Shown in pieces: positions 45,671 to 57,360 of a DNA stretch of 64,000 bases. A program made the position numbers and the translations under genes. The stretch comes from Cylicocyclus nassatus (lineage: Eukaryota > Nematoda > Chromadorea > Rhabditida > Strongylidae), in contig CATQJL010000316.1 of the NCBI GenBank assembly GCA_958299035.1, forward strand, positions 20,375,676 through 20,439,675, read 5' to 3'. Position 1 is the stretch's first letter. Each line of letters begins with the position of its first letter. The notes below the pieces were generated by a model. That model was not told the DNA's origin and did not search any database. It worked only from the letters and a program-made list of their open reading frames with translations.

Positions 45671-47815
45671 CTTCTGGAGTGTACGGTACAACGAGCTGAA
45701 GTACGTGAAAGACAGCAAAGTCATCCCAGGTGAAGATTGCGTGCCACAGCATAATACTAGATCTCAACATACCAATAGACAGGAAAAGGAGGGCTACGAC
45801 AGAGAAGTACGCGCTAAGTGGTGGAAACTCAAGAACGACGCCCGTACAAGAACGCTAGTGGAATCCGCCTTGCCAGAAGTGGGAAGTGATCCAAATCATT
45901 CCTGGACGAATCTGAAGAACAACAATCAACAGATAGCTGGCGATCTAGTTGGGCGCACGAAGCCAGGAAGAAGGAAGCTTGATAAGGAAACATGGTGGTG
46001 GAACGATGGAGTGCAGCTAGTGATAAAAAGCAAGAAGATGGCGTACAAAGCATGGCAAAAGACAAGGACAGAAGATGCACACCAGAAGTACCTAGAAGCG
46101 AAACGCGAAGCCAAGAAGAGAGTCAGAGAAGCGAAAGAAGCATACGTAGTAGAACTGTATGGCAAATTGCGTACTCGCGAAGGTGAACGAGAAGTATATC
46201 GGATCGCTAGAAGAAGAGCAAATGCCGCAAAAGACGTTGAACACTTCTACCACATCAAGAAGGCGCACGGAAGAATTCTGAGGAAGCCGCAGGAGATCAA
46301 TGAAAGATGGAGAGAGCGCTTCGCAAAGATGGCGTCAGCTAATAACGAATATGCGTCCACCGTGATATCCGAACCCGTGAATGGACCAGTGCCGGTAATC
46401 ACTGAAGATGAAGTCCGTACCGCCATAATGAAGACAAAGAGCGGCAAGGCGGCAGACCCCGATGACATCCCCAGCGAGTTCTGGAAGCAGTGTGGAGAGG
46501 CTGGAGTTTCGTGGCTAGCGCGTCTTCTGAATCAGATAGTCGAGTCAAATAATATCCCAGATGATTGGCGCAGAAGCACGACGGTACCGATATGGAAGAA
46601 AAAAGGCGGGATAGCTGACTGCTCCACCTACCGACCTATCCGTTTCATGTGCCACACGCTGAAGATCTTCGAATGAATACTAGAGATGCGCCTTCTAATA
46701 TCGTGATAATGGGCTATAATGGGCTCCAACCAGTGCGAATTCGTGAAAGGAGGCAGTATGAGAGATGCCATTCACACCGTCAGAATGATGATGGAGAGAA
46801 GCAGAGAAAAGCAATGTGAGCTCCACGCGGCATTCCTGGATCTTGAGAAGGCATTCGACAGAGTACCGCACTACGTAATATGGTGGGCACTGCGGAAGCA
46901 CGAGGTACCAGAAGAATATGTTTGGTGGATCAAAATGATATACAAGGATGCCACCAGCTACGTAAGAACAGACGTACGGAAGACTACCACATAGATGTCG
47001 GTGTACATCAAGGATTCGTACTCTCCCCTCTATTCTTCACCACAGTGATGGACACGATAGTCAGAAGCTTCGTAAATCCATCGCCTTGGACCGTCATGTA
47101 CGCAGATGATGTGTCCTGATGGCAAGAAGCAGGAAGGATTTGGAGACAGACGTAGCAATGTGGAAAGAACAGCTCGAACTACACGGTCTGAAGATCAACA
47201 CTGCCAAGACAGAATACATGAAGTTGGGACTTCAAACGCTAGAAACGATCCAGATTGCAGGCACGGAGATCAAGAAGACCACATCCTTCAAATACCTAGG
47301 AAGTCGCATCGCAGCAGACGGCACGCTCGAAGACAAAATAACCAGTCGTATAAACGCAGCATGGCTGAAATGGAGAAGTCTCACAGGAGTGCTATGCGAT
47401 AAAAGGATGCCGCTCAAGCTGAAATCTCAGATGTACCGCAATGTCGTCCGCCCAACTGCGCTGTATGGAAGCGAGTGTACCGTGCACACGTAAGGATGAA
47501 CGAAGGCTTGAAGTGATGGAAACACGCATGCTCCGATGGACGATGGGTGTCACGCTGCTTGACCACGTCACTAATGATACCATTCGCGCAACGATGAAAG
47601 TGGCCCTAGTGACCAAGAAAGTGCAAGAAAGGAGGCTTAGATGGTATAACCATGTCAGAAGGCGAGAGGAAGAACACATCACCAGACTATCGCTGTCAGT
47701 AGAGGTTCCCGGCAGACGACCAAGAGGAAGACCTAAGTTGCGATGGACAGACAAAGTCAAGTCAGACCTGAGAGAGCTTGGAATAGATAGATGGACGTCA
47801 AGCATTAGACCGTGA
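45671..47815 (+). pseudogene. RTE-type LINE reverse transcriptase, broken
   Basis: In order: an endonuclease tail, a Lys/Arg-rich linker (45950-46300), TVPIWKKKGGIADCSTYRPI at about 46581-46640, NQCEFVKGGSMRDAIHTVRM at 46729-46788, FLDLEKAFDRVPH at 46833-46871, VGVHQGFVLSPLFF at 46999-47040 and MYADDV, carrying the catalytic YADD, near 47096-47113. Then come the thumb (KINTAKTEYMKLG near 47191-47229) and the C-terminal LRWTMGVT and RPRGRPKLRW segments. A reverse transcriptase of this kind copies its own RNA at a nicked target. Defects: TGA at 46674, further stops near 46707, a frame change near 46990, TGA after the YADD box near 47117, and a frame change near 47490. It is inactive. Confidence 0.87.
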
Positions 47816-47876
47816 AACATGGAGGAGACTAATAAGAGTGGCAGACCCCGTATGGGAGTAATGCAAGGCTAAAAAA
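45671..47876 (+). mobile_element. 5'-truncated RTE-type LINE with 17 bp target duplications
   Basis: GTAGAACTATCTAAAGA (45654-45670) is repeated as GTAGAACTATTTAAAGA (47877-47893). The intact paralogue has this site once (near 62300), which proves insertion. The element ends in a short A-rich tail (GCTAAAAAA). Coding starts inside the endonuclease's last part (KVIPGEDCVPQH near 45718-45753) and runs through the reverse transcriptase, so the 5' end was lost at integration. Confidence 0.9.
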
Positions 47877-47990
47877 GTAGAACTATTTAAAGAGAACCTC
47901 TAGAGTTGGTGCGACTACGGAAGCCGACCGAGCTGATGCAAATAGTTCCGCTTTCAAATTTCAAAAACCAAGAGTGGCTTCTCGTTCCGG

Positions 47991-48647
47991 TAAATGACTC
48001 TAGGCTTGCTCATTTTAATAAATATGCATATAGGCTGCCTATCTTGCTGCCACTGTTGAGACCGTGTCGTTGTATATAACAAAGCTTTCACTATTTTCTC
48101 TCGTCTGAATTTTTTGGTAGGTGTTTATAAAAGCAACGTGCGCTTGGTAAAAGGGTCATTTGAAAATAGATACAACGAATGTAACAGTTTGCAGTATCTA
48201 CTAAAAAAAGCTAAGACGCGCAAGCAGTTATACCTAATAAGGACTTGATTGACTCAAGAAAGTGAGCATTCTTGCATCATAAATAATTAATTTGATCCTT
48301 TTTTTGATGTGGTTTATTTCTTTGTTCTCAGAGTCTGGTAAGACAAACTTTGTTGTTGTCTCTGTAGACAATGTCACGAACAAAAAGACTTTTTGAACCA
48401 GAGCCAAGTATATGAAATAGCTGCAACCAGTTGGGGCGATAATGGTCCAGTTATTTATGAAAAGATGAAGAAACTACGGTCTTTCCTCTCAGTGTCTTTC
48501 CCACTATTGCTATTGAACACAACTCTGGAGAAGTCTAATATTACTAAATCAGCATCACTCAATTTCCGAAGTGGTGATCAAGCCTTTCGTGGCCTTCAGA
48601 ATCGAATGAATTTTTACAAAACCAGGAGTTTTAGAAGGGCTTTCTTG
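47991..48647. other. unassigned
   Basis: A 95-codon plus-strand frame at 48393-48680 runs into the next element and has no recognised domain. Nothing else was identified. Confidence 0.4.
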
Positions 48648-48976
48648 AAGGCAGCGTCCGGGAAAAAACTTGATTTTTAGGAGATCCACGGAGTTATTCG
48701 CAACGTTGATTTCCAATTTTTACATCAAAACGAGCGAAAACGGCGAGAACATGCGTTGCAAAGCTTTACAATTCGAAATTTAACGGTCCCCGTCAAAGCT
48801 GAGACGCGAGAGGTCGAAGATCCCGCCCAAGCCGTAAGTTTCCCCAATTCCCGATCGTTTTTCTTGCTTTAGGCCGGAGGTTATAACCTCGTACTTGCGC
48901 GATGCTGCGTCTAAAGGGGCCGCTTTTGCATAGCACTGAAATCCCAAAACCTCCACCTTGTACGAACACTGCCTTT
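48648..48976. mobile_element. element with AAGGCAGCGTCC ends, copy 2
   Basis: AAGGCAGCGTCCGGGAAAAA at the left pairs loosely with GTACGAACACTGCCTTT at the right. It is the same end type as 2904-3339 and 57061-57360. The interior is GC-richer and non-coding as far as I can tell. Confidence 0.5.
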
Positions 48977-49295
48977 AAGCGAGTTTTGCTACTCTCCTCC
49001 AGCCTTTGCGGCAAGATACAATGATGATGCTCATAAACCGTTCTGTAATGCGAAAGGGGAAATCGAGTTGTCCAGCGCGAAACAGTTTGCTTGCTCGGGA
49101 GGTGACTTGAAGTGCAGCTTCCACAGTAGAGGGGTCGCACAGGCTTACGAAATGCAAAGTCTTTGCAGCAGCCTATCAGTGGTATTAGGCTGCACTCCCT
49201 CTCCAAATTTGCGGCGGATACTTAACGATTCCTTTGATCCTAGCTGCTAGAGCAGCTCATTCTAGTCTGTTAATACGGTGACGCCTTTCCACATA
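48977..49295. other. no recognisable feature
   Basis: A 137-codon minus-strand frame (48793-49206) crosses into it without recognised motifs. Confidence 0.35.
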
Positions 49296-49976
49296 CAGGG
49301 TGTCCCAAAAAAATGTATCGAACGTTTGATCGTTGATATCTCTCTTCTGAAGAAGTCTTTTCCCTTGCTTCAGGTACCAATCTGTAGAGCTGGCTTCAAC
49401 TTAGATTTGCATCATAGAACGAATCACCCATCTCTCTTCATTACTGTAGGATTACGGTAGAAACTTCAAGGAGGGTTTTAAGCAATGAAAGGCCATATTT
49501 TGCCTCAGAAAGGAAACAGAACAGCCTAAAACTTATACACTAGGCTAATTAGAGTTGCTGATTATAACTGTAAAGTTCCCAATTTATTATGATGCTTCAT
49601 TGAAGAGTTATGCCAGGTAAGCGGTAGCGGCCATTTTTTCAATGTTCCTAAAAAGTGCGGTTACATCGTTTAGAAAACTTCGTAATCTTGTGAGTAGTTG
49701 AGTATTGAACTCAGCGTCCATAAAAACCCCAATACACAAATCTTCACAATTTTTTTGAAAAATTTTGAAACAGCAGCTTTTTCCACATTGACACCATATG
49801 TTTCAAGTTTCTACCGTAATCCCACAGTAATGAAGAGAGATGGGTGATTCGTTCTGTAATGCAAATCTAAGTTGAAGCCAGCTCTACAAAACGGTACCTA
49901 AAGCAAGGCAAAAGACTTTTTGGGAAGAGAGATATTAACGATCAAACGTTCGATACATTTTTTTTGGGACACCCTG
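49296..49976. mobile_element. family A Tc1/mariner-type MITE, copy 5
   Basis: It begins CAGGGTGTCCCAAAAAAATG and ends with the complement, with TA on both sides. The interior is nearly the same as 63374-64000 and close to 603-1276, including the run GCCATTTTTTCAATGTTCCT near 49630. Arms pair over most of their length. Confidence 0.9.
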
Positions 49977-52512
49977 TATTTTAAAACAAAAAAAGATTTT
50001 CAAAGCAAAGTCGCAGCAAAAGTTCTCGAATGAAAACGCATATCTGCGAACATCGTCATTTCTACTGCTTGTATTTAATGTCAATTTATGACCGCAAAAA
50101 GTCAAAAGCCTCTTGAACAAAAAAGCAGCTTTGAAAGATCTTGCGGCAAGGGTCAAAATGGCTGAAAAATAATTTGTGATTGTGATTGAAATCATGGATG
50201 AGCATGCGACACATTAATTATTAACTTGAAGTAGCTGTGATTTGATAATTAGCGAACATTCTTGTATCTGAAGAGTTGCTCCTAACTCCAATTTCCAGAT
50301 GGGTTGTGCGAGGAATTGAACAGAAAAAAGCAAAAAATTTAAGGGTATTTAATATCAATCATGATTGAAACTTTTGCTTAAGTTGAAGCAAAAAGATTGA
50401 TTAATATGAGACCCAGCAACGATCCAACTCTCTTGGTAGCCTGTAATGAATGACATACGTGAACCACTATGCTTGCTTTCATTTGCGATTGATAGAATGC
50501 GTTAATCCGACAGATTTATGGATTCGAAGAGATAGCAAAAAATTTCAAAAGCGTTGGTTAACTGCATGGGAAACGGTACTTTACCCAAACACTTGCCGCA
50601 ACGTAGTTATGGAGGTCATGAACTCACGCCAGTGCTAAGTAGCATCCAATTTGCACAATAACAGAACTGATTTCTGCACACAGTAACTTGTCCTTGTCCT
50701 AGGGTATTCTGTAATACATAAAACTTAAATTTATCTGGAATTTTGAAATCAAAGTTCAGATAAGATTCTCGTCCAATTAGAATAAAAATAAGTATTCAGA
50801 TTTTCGATCACGAGTAAATGTTTCCGAATATGTTTGTGATTTTGCTTGAAACCTCAAAATCATTTGAGTACGTTTTTTATGAACTGCGGGTTTAAAAAGG
50901 TACATTTGGGTTTTTTTGTCATGGTATTTCCAAATAAGTTGATGATTGCTCAAACATGGAACTTGAAAAACAGATCTTTATTTAGAAGTCAAATTCGGAG
51001 TTAAGAATTCGTCATGCTTTGTTGCAGTACAGTGAAAGACTTTCTAGAAAATCATCAAAATCCGAAACGCATGCTGTTTGTCAAGGTCAAGTATCGCTAT
51101 TCCTCTAAATTACCAACCCTCCAAGAACTTTCGATTGACGAATAGAATACGCAAACCCATTTTGAGACACAGAACACTTTTTCTCTTCCATAGCTTGCTT
51201 TTGAAAATTTTCAAAATATTTTTGAAGCTATCAAACTCCTTGTTTGGTTATCTCAAAGTTCGTAGAACAACCAGCGAGCAGCTCGGGTGTCACTCGTTGC
51301 AGCTTTCTCACCTCCCCCTAAGGCCTCGGGCATACTTCATGCGATTTCAGCGATTTGGTGTATTCCAAGTGTTTAAAACTAATTGTGGACGCAATTAAAT
51401 GTCAGAAAGTAGGGCATTATCTCAGTTCACGAAAGTTATGCTGGCTATGCATTTGTAATCAGCCACTGTTGAATTTGAAGAAATCTGGCAGACTGCCAGA
51501 TCGCGTGGCGACTAAACCGCGTGAAGCATGCCTGAGACTTAAGAGATGCTTTTGTTACTGATTTGGAAGTCCTTGGTGACAAAATCAACTTAGTTCCTGT
51601 TTCTCGCGTTCCAGGCTGAACTCGGAAAATTCGAGATTAGATATTTCAAGTCCATGTCGCTCATTTACATTGGAAAATTAGTATTTAATTATGACCCTTT
51701 AGAAATCCAAATTTCCCAAGATTTATTGGAGTTTGACGCGTTTGTGTATAAGATAAGCTTACCAGAATTCGATGATTTTGTTCGAAAAATTATAAAGAAT
51801 CTTTGGTAGATTCTGGAAAAGGAGAAAAATTGATCTGTGACTTATAGGGGCTCTTTCTACCCCTCGCTTGAACTTCTTCAGAGGTTTGGTACAGAACTTC
51901 GAAGAAATAGCAAAATCTGATCTTGACAAAAAAGCATGGGTTTTAGATTTTGATGATTTTCTGAGAGGTTTTCTTCCAGTGTACTGCTACAGGATCATAA
52001 CTATTTGATAGTGAATGAAAAAATGCATTGAATGGTACTAAAATCTTCTACAATTGTTTGTTCTGCGAATTATGGCAGCCGTTCAACAGCGAAACACTTC
52101 CGGGATCACCTACTGATAAATTGAGTGAAAGCGCTCAATTAAGATTGGCGGACAGCAGAAATGTGGTAAATTACAATAACTCTATGAAAGCCAATTTTAC
52201 GAAAGATACGTCTTCGTTTTTTGCTTTTTTGATCCCTCCTCTGTGGGTCACATCCGACAGCGATTGACTGAGTTAGAGTGAGCTGTTCTAGCAGCCATCG
52301 GGTTTATCGTTAGGTACCCACAGCTAGATCGAGTGAAGAGTGTCTAGCATCTACCAGTAATTGATAAAGGAGAAGTCTTTGGACCTCGGGTAACTATCTA
52401 TTGAACAAAGAACAAAAGGTCTTTTTCACCCTCGAGATAATATTCCTGCTCTTTACAGCTAACTTTGTAATTTTTAACAGATCAGCCGAACCGTAGAGAC
52501 ATTTAAAGTCTA
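49977..52512. other. unassigned AT-rich region
   Basis: No gene, RNA or complete element is supported. Frames at 51078-51398 and 50450-50638 lack recognisable motifs. A possible long-range inverted pair (49244-49268 with 52268-52290) is described under findings. Confidence 0.4.
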
Positions 52513-53812
52513 CAGGGTTGGGGGAAAGTCTTTGAACACGGTATTTTTAACGTAATGATAAAGCTAGGCAAGATGTTTACATGAAATCAATAGGTAATGT
52601 TTACTTAACCCTCTGCTACACAAAGCTGGCTTTACAATTCGAAGATTACTCCTTTGACGAGAGCACAAGCTCGGAAACGCTTGGGAACGCCGTCCATGGT
52701 GACACGGAGGTGCTTCAGGTCGATTTCTTCCAACGCCTTTTGAAGAGCAAGTCGCAAAGACTCCACTGTCTTGCATGGGTGAGTGCAGGCTTTGGCCTAA
52801 AGAACTGACCACACACTGTGGTTGGGGGTATTCAGATCCGGCCAATACGGAGCCCATTCCGCAGGAGTAATGAACCCTTGATGTTGCTTTGGAGCCATGC
52901 TTGAACAAGGTTCGCTTTGTGCGCAGGTGCGCTATCCTGATGGGGATCCCAATCGCTCCTGGTAAAATGGATATTGGTACAGGACAACAATCCCTATTTC
53001 AGGATGCTATCCATGTGTGTAGCGGTGTCCACCTCGATGTCCTGGGATACAAAAATCACCAGCATCTTCCTGTCCGATGCGATCGCCGCGCAAACCATTA
53101 CAGAATTCGGATGAAGCTTTCCTTTTGCGAGTCAACCCTTGCTGCTGACTTCTGGGGGTGATTAGATAATGATTCTGTTGTTTGGCCGTCGAAAACCTTC
53201 CTCATAGTAAAAATTTTGATGTCAGAAAAGAGTATCGTTTGGTGGCGTGCCTTAGAGAGACGTTCAAGAAGTCGGTGGCACCTGCGCAGTCAGTTCAGCT
53301 TCGTGCCCCCCCCCCAAAAAAGCATGAAGTTTTAGCATCCTGAAAAGCTTCATCGCAAGGCCATTTTTTGTCGGAGACTGTCCTGCCAGAGATGGAAAGC
53401 TCTGAAACCAGCTCAATCAAGCTTCGACGAGGATTGCTACGAAGGCGTTGGCGAACGATTTTCAGAATCTCGTAACTGTCCGCAGTAGCCAATTTACCAC
53501 TCATACAGCAGTACTAGATGCTGTTCATATCCTGGAAACGACGCAAGGTGGGAAAGACCTTGATCTGTAAAATTTGGGGAGCCCCCGCAATTTGCTGATC
53601 AGCCATCTTCTCCTCGTGCATCCTCTCCACCAACGCTCGCTCCATTTCAGAAGGCATATATCCGATAGGAAAAAAGCTAATAGCCCAGTTTTTTGAGGGC
53701 TTGTACTTAAGAGTATAAGAAGCAAACAAATGCAATTAGCATACAAAAATTAGTGGAAAAGCCGAACACACAAGGACGTCAAAAATTGTTCAAAGACTTT
53801 CCCCCAACCCTG
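52513..53812 (-). mobile_element. full-length mariner-family transposon, inactive
   Basis: CAGGGTTGGGGGAAAGTCTT plus TGAAC at the left pairs perfectly with GTTCAAAGACTTTCCCCCAA and CCCTG at the right (26 bp). The length is 1300 bp, typical of mariner. TA precedes the left end; the right flank is AA. It carries one transposase gene on the minus strand, described separately. Confidence 0.9.
52600..53735 (-). pseudogene. mariner (DD37D-type) transposase pseudogene
   Basis: Minus-strand pieces in order: an N-terminal region from 53735 (MHEEKMADQQIAGAPQILQI near 53620-53565), a helix-turn-helix part (RRSLIELVSELSISGRTVSD near 53430-53370), FSDIKIFT with the first catalytic Asp near 53217, VCAAIASDRKMLVIFVSQ near 53090-53040, HQDSAPAHKANLVQAWLQ with the second Asp near 52940, and EWAPYWPDLNTPNHSVW near 52855-52805. 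Counting across a single missing base near 52873, 37 residues separate the second Asp from the place of the third, which is Asn (TPNH where the family has a P-x-D motif). A stop near 53000 and several shifts also break it. Intact relatives cut out the element and insert it at TA. Confidence 0.85.
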
Positions 53813-54500
53813 AAATTGTTGGGGTGTCACATAATTTCTGACCGCCTTTACTACCGTCGCCTTTTTTGTATTTTTCCATCAACTGATGTGGCTTAAGTGA
53901 CCATCCGACAGAGCAAAGCTAGTTCTAAAGAAGGGCTATCAAGAGTCAGCCCAAATCATATTCCACGTGAAGTTAAAGCTGACTGATAGCAATCGAATCC
54001 GAATTTCATAATCAAAAATCGTATCTCCGCGCCAAAAATATCCAAAAATTATCCGATTTATCCTATCATTGCTTGACATATCGAACATTCAACTGTACAA
54101 TTTCCATACTTTTTTCATGGCAAGAAATAGAAAATGAGTAGAGTAAAATGGCAAATTCCGCCTTCAGATGTCCTGAGCTTTTCTCGCGCATGTGATCATT
54201 ATAGCACATGCGTAGAAGTATGATAATGTATTTGTACCCTTTTGCGCTAGTTCTCAGGAAATGCTGATGTTTAGAATAAAAACGGTAAAAATTATAAGAA
54301 ACCCTATTTACTCATAGGAGCCTCACAAGGAAAGGTTATTTGGAGATCTTGACTTCTTGTGAAAGGTGTATCCAACATATTTTTTTTTCAGATCGCCGAT
54401 TTTAAATTTGCTCTAGGACCTGCCAAACAATTTTTCAAGCACCCATTTTCTCCACACCGACATAAGTGCAAAGGTAGTCAGAATTATTTTTTAATTGAAC
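53813..54500. other. no recognisable feature
   Basis: AT-rich spacer. A poly-T-containing 63-codon frame at 54359-54550 enters the next element and is not called. Confidence 0.45.
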
Positions 54501-55447
54501 TATTAGATTGTCCGGAAATTAATGTCCGTTTTGAATTTCAACCGCATTGAGTCATACACTTTGCATTCCTGAATAGCTTTCAAGGTACTATTTGATAAAG
54601 CAAAGCAAGCTCTACAAAATGGCCTCCTCGCTTTAGCAAGAGCTCTAATCCACCTCGAGTTTCGAGCCAAAAACTAAAAAGATTCAATTGCCCGAAAAAT
54701 CAAGAAAAATCATAATTCAGTTCGTAAGAATCCTGCAAAAATTCTAACTTGCTCACGTAAACACTATCCATATAAGGCATATATGTACGCCGTTGCTGTA
54801 TTTTTTCCTCTGTTAGAAATCGAGAAAACGAAAATGTTCATGCTTTGCCGAAGTGATGCTGCGTCGTCCCCACATAAGTAGATGTGTACTACAAATCTGT
54901 AGAAGTACAAACGTAAATTTTCAGCTCTCTACAAGCTTTAATTCTCGAGAAATATCGAATATAGCTTTCATCATTCAGGTGGTCCAAACTAAAATTCAAA
55001 TTTCTCGATAACTAACGCTTGTAAAAGCTGAAAATCCAAGTTTGTACTTCTACAAATTTGTAGTATACATCTACTTATGTGGGGACGACACAGCATCACT
55101 TTTGCAAAAGCATGAAAATTTTCGTTTTTTCGATTTTTAACGGAGGAAAAAATATGGCAAAGGCGTACATATATGTGTCTTATGGGTGTAATGTTTAATG
55201 AGCAAGTTAGAATTTTTGTAGAATTCTTATGAACTGAATTATGATTTTTCTTTTTTCGGGCAATTGAATCTTTTTAGTTTTTGGCTCGAAACTCGAGGTG
55301 GATCAGAGCACTTGCTAAAGCAAGGATGCATTCTGCAGAGCTTGATTTGCTCTATCAAACGGTACCTTGAAAGCCATTTAGGAATGAAAAGTGTATGACT
55401 TGTTGCCGTTGAAATTCAAAACGGACATTAATTTTCGGACAACCTAA
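54501..55447. mobile_element. mariner-like palindromic element
   Basis: TATTAGATTGTCCGGAAATT plus AATGTCCGTTTTGAATTTCA pairs with the right end over more than 45 bp. The arms stay palindromic to the centre near 54980 (for example TACTTCTACAAATTTGTAGTA near 55050 against its inverse near 54890). This is the cleanest copy of the palindrome group also seen at 4302, 24763 and 33881. No transposase frame. Confidence 0.85.
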
Positions 55448-56652
55448 TACTACTTTACCGTTGGAGGATTATGTAGATTTCACTTATGTTAGTTACTCAG
55501 AGAGATACGAAATTTGGCTGTGATGTTTCCTCTGGCAAAACGTTTCAGGGCTCGAACTACGTGTTCCTCATCCTTGCTCGTTTTTTTTTCAAATACAACT
55601 TGCGAAAACTTCCCGTCCTTTCAGTGGCATTATGAGCCGCGTCATCAAACCCCTTGCAACTAAACTTCTTCTCACATCTAGGACGTAGCAGCTATCTTCA
55701 CAAAGAATAAAGCAGTAGCGTCACTTGCCGACTACAGACATCCGAGTAATTATACTCGCATCATCCTTCATCTATTAATTGAGCCATAGCTCCGTGACAG
55801 ACTTTGTTCTTCGCGTCACTGAGATCAGTGGTTTCGTCAATCACTTCAACATTTATTTTAGATCAAGAGCTAATTGATACTCTAACTATGCTTATTGTTA
55901 GACTAAACCCCCGTTGATTTTTTGTGAGTGATGAATAAGGTGTTGAATGCTTGAGATGCTTTGAATCATCCAAAAAAAGACAATCTACGTATTCGCACTA
56001 GTTGAACATTTGATTCAGAAATAAACCGTAGTCTGAAAGCATATAAGGTCAATTACTGTTTGAATTGGCTTTCAGAATTATTGCGAATTCCTGCCTCCTC
56101 TTAACTGGCCACGTCTGAATGATTCTCTTGAAACGAATTTTCGAACTCAAAAAAAAACTTTCATCTTTCGGAAAGCTATTTGGCAAGCGACTGATGGTTA
56201 GCCGTTACATCTCGAACATCATTATTATTTACCACTTGTTTTTTTTTGCTTCAAACATGAAAATGCAAAAAACACATTGATAGAGGAATTTTATTTCTAA
56301 TCTTGAAGACAAATTATTGGCTTGAAATTTTCGAATTCTTATCCCAGTCGGAATTTCCTCACACTTGTTCCCAGCGAGCCGTTATGGTACATCCCTTTTT
56401 ACCGCATGCTCAACAACCAGCAAAATATTCATCAAAATATGGCTATGTCTTAGCAGCACTTCGTTTACGTGATGAGGATTTGTATGACAATAGCTTATTG
56501 TTAGCAACTACCCGCTGTATTTAGCTTTAACTTGAGTGAAATAACCTATATTTTTAACATTTGGAGTTGAAAATGATACTTGATTTTTGGGGGGTCCGAA
56601 CAAATACTATATGACGCCTACTTCTTCTTCTGAGCTTTCATGTCCGCAGCAT
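55448..56652. other. unassigned
   Basis: No supported gene or element. The frame at 56303-56524 has no recognised domain. Confidence 0.4.
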
Positions 56653-56801
56653 GTATCGTCGATTCGTTGACCGCACGGACTGGAAACCGCCGCGGAGCAC
56701 GCGCCGGCCATAGTACAAACCGTGCTCTCGCAACATTTTAGCCGCGCCGCGCGTGGTCCGTAGCGCTGGAGCAGTCCGTACGGTCAATGAATCGACGATA
56801 C
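56653..56801. mobile_element. 149 bp GC-rich MITE
   Basis: GTATCGTCGATTCGTTGACCG plus CACGGACTGG pairs with CAGTCCGTACGGTCAATGAA and TCGACGATAC. It stands out from the AT-rich flanks by its GC content. No clear target duplication. Confidence 0.75.
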
Positions 56802-57060
56802 ATTCATACTTTTCCATAATTTCTTATTGGGCGTCACGTTATTCTGATTTTTAGCGGCACTATATAGTTCTATTGATAAAAAAGAGTATAAGAAAATTAT
56901 ATCGCATTTAGTTAGTTTATTGGACTATAGGAGCTGGTCACAGGACAACAAACTTGGTATTGGGGTTAAAAATAATGTTTTGATCAAAAAGCAAGAAGCC
57001 GAAGAATAGTGCTTTCTTAAATTTCGTTCTTATTTCCTCAACGGAGCTTTATTCAGCTTG

Positions 57061-57360
57061 AAAGCAGCGTCCATCCAAAATTTCCCCTTCTATATTTTTG
57101 CCATTCTGGGGCCTTTTCGTGGCATTGATTACAGTTATATTCAAAATGTGCAAAATCCTCCAAAAAACCCTATTTGTGGGACCTACCATGAAAACCCAAG
57201 CAGCTTTTACTATCTGGATGGGCATGGCTTGATAGTACTTTCGCAGTTCCAGGCCCAAGACTGAAGAGAAGAGCCGGATCAAAGCAGATGTCCCTCTCTT
57301 GGGGCATGTACTCAGAATAGTTACTGATCGCATAGGGGAGTTTGCCTGGGCGCTGCCTTT
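57061..57360. mobile_element. element with AAAGCAGCGTCC ends, copy 3
   Basis: AAAGCAGCGTCCATCCAAAA at the left corresponds to the complement of GCCTGGGCGCTGCCTTT at the right. The left end closely matches the terminal sequence at 2904 and 3339, so this is the same family, with diverged arms. Confidence 0.5.

Larger units (their letters stand above)
43583..47990 (+). pseudogene. srt-family chemoreceptor pseudogene, interrupted three times
   Basis: Sequence aligning with exons 6 to 9 of the receptor at 58290-62423 appears in order: exon 6 at 43583-43719, exon 7 at 44330-44466, exon 8 at 45375-45480, exon 9 at about 45625-45670 and 47894-47990. Compared with the intact gene, exon 6 lacks single bases at two places (near 43653 and 43677). 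The acceptors before exons 7 and 8 are lost (the AG before ACTACAGCC and before TTCTTTATT is mutated). The 561 bp element sits at the exon 6 donor, a MITE lies in intron 7, and a LINE lies in exon 9. The 5' part is missing: the Helitron-like element ends 17 bp upstream. Srt proteins are seven-helix nematode chemoreceptors. This copy cannot make one. Confidence 0.82.

Noticed and set aside
47392..47820. 142-codon minus-strand frame
   Set aside because: Antisense of the LINE C-terminal region, whose plus-strand frame has the expected family motifs.
52564..52908. 114-codon minus-strand frame
   Set aside because: It is the wrong reading frame of the mariner transposase. The correct frame gives the WPDLN motif in the same place.
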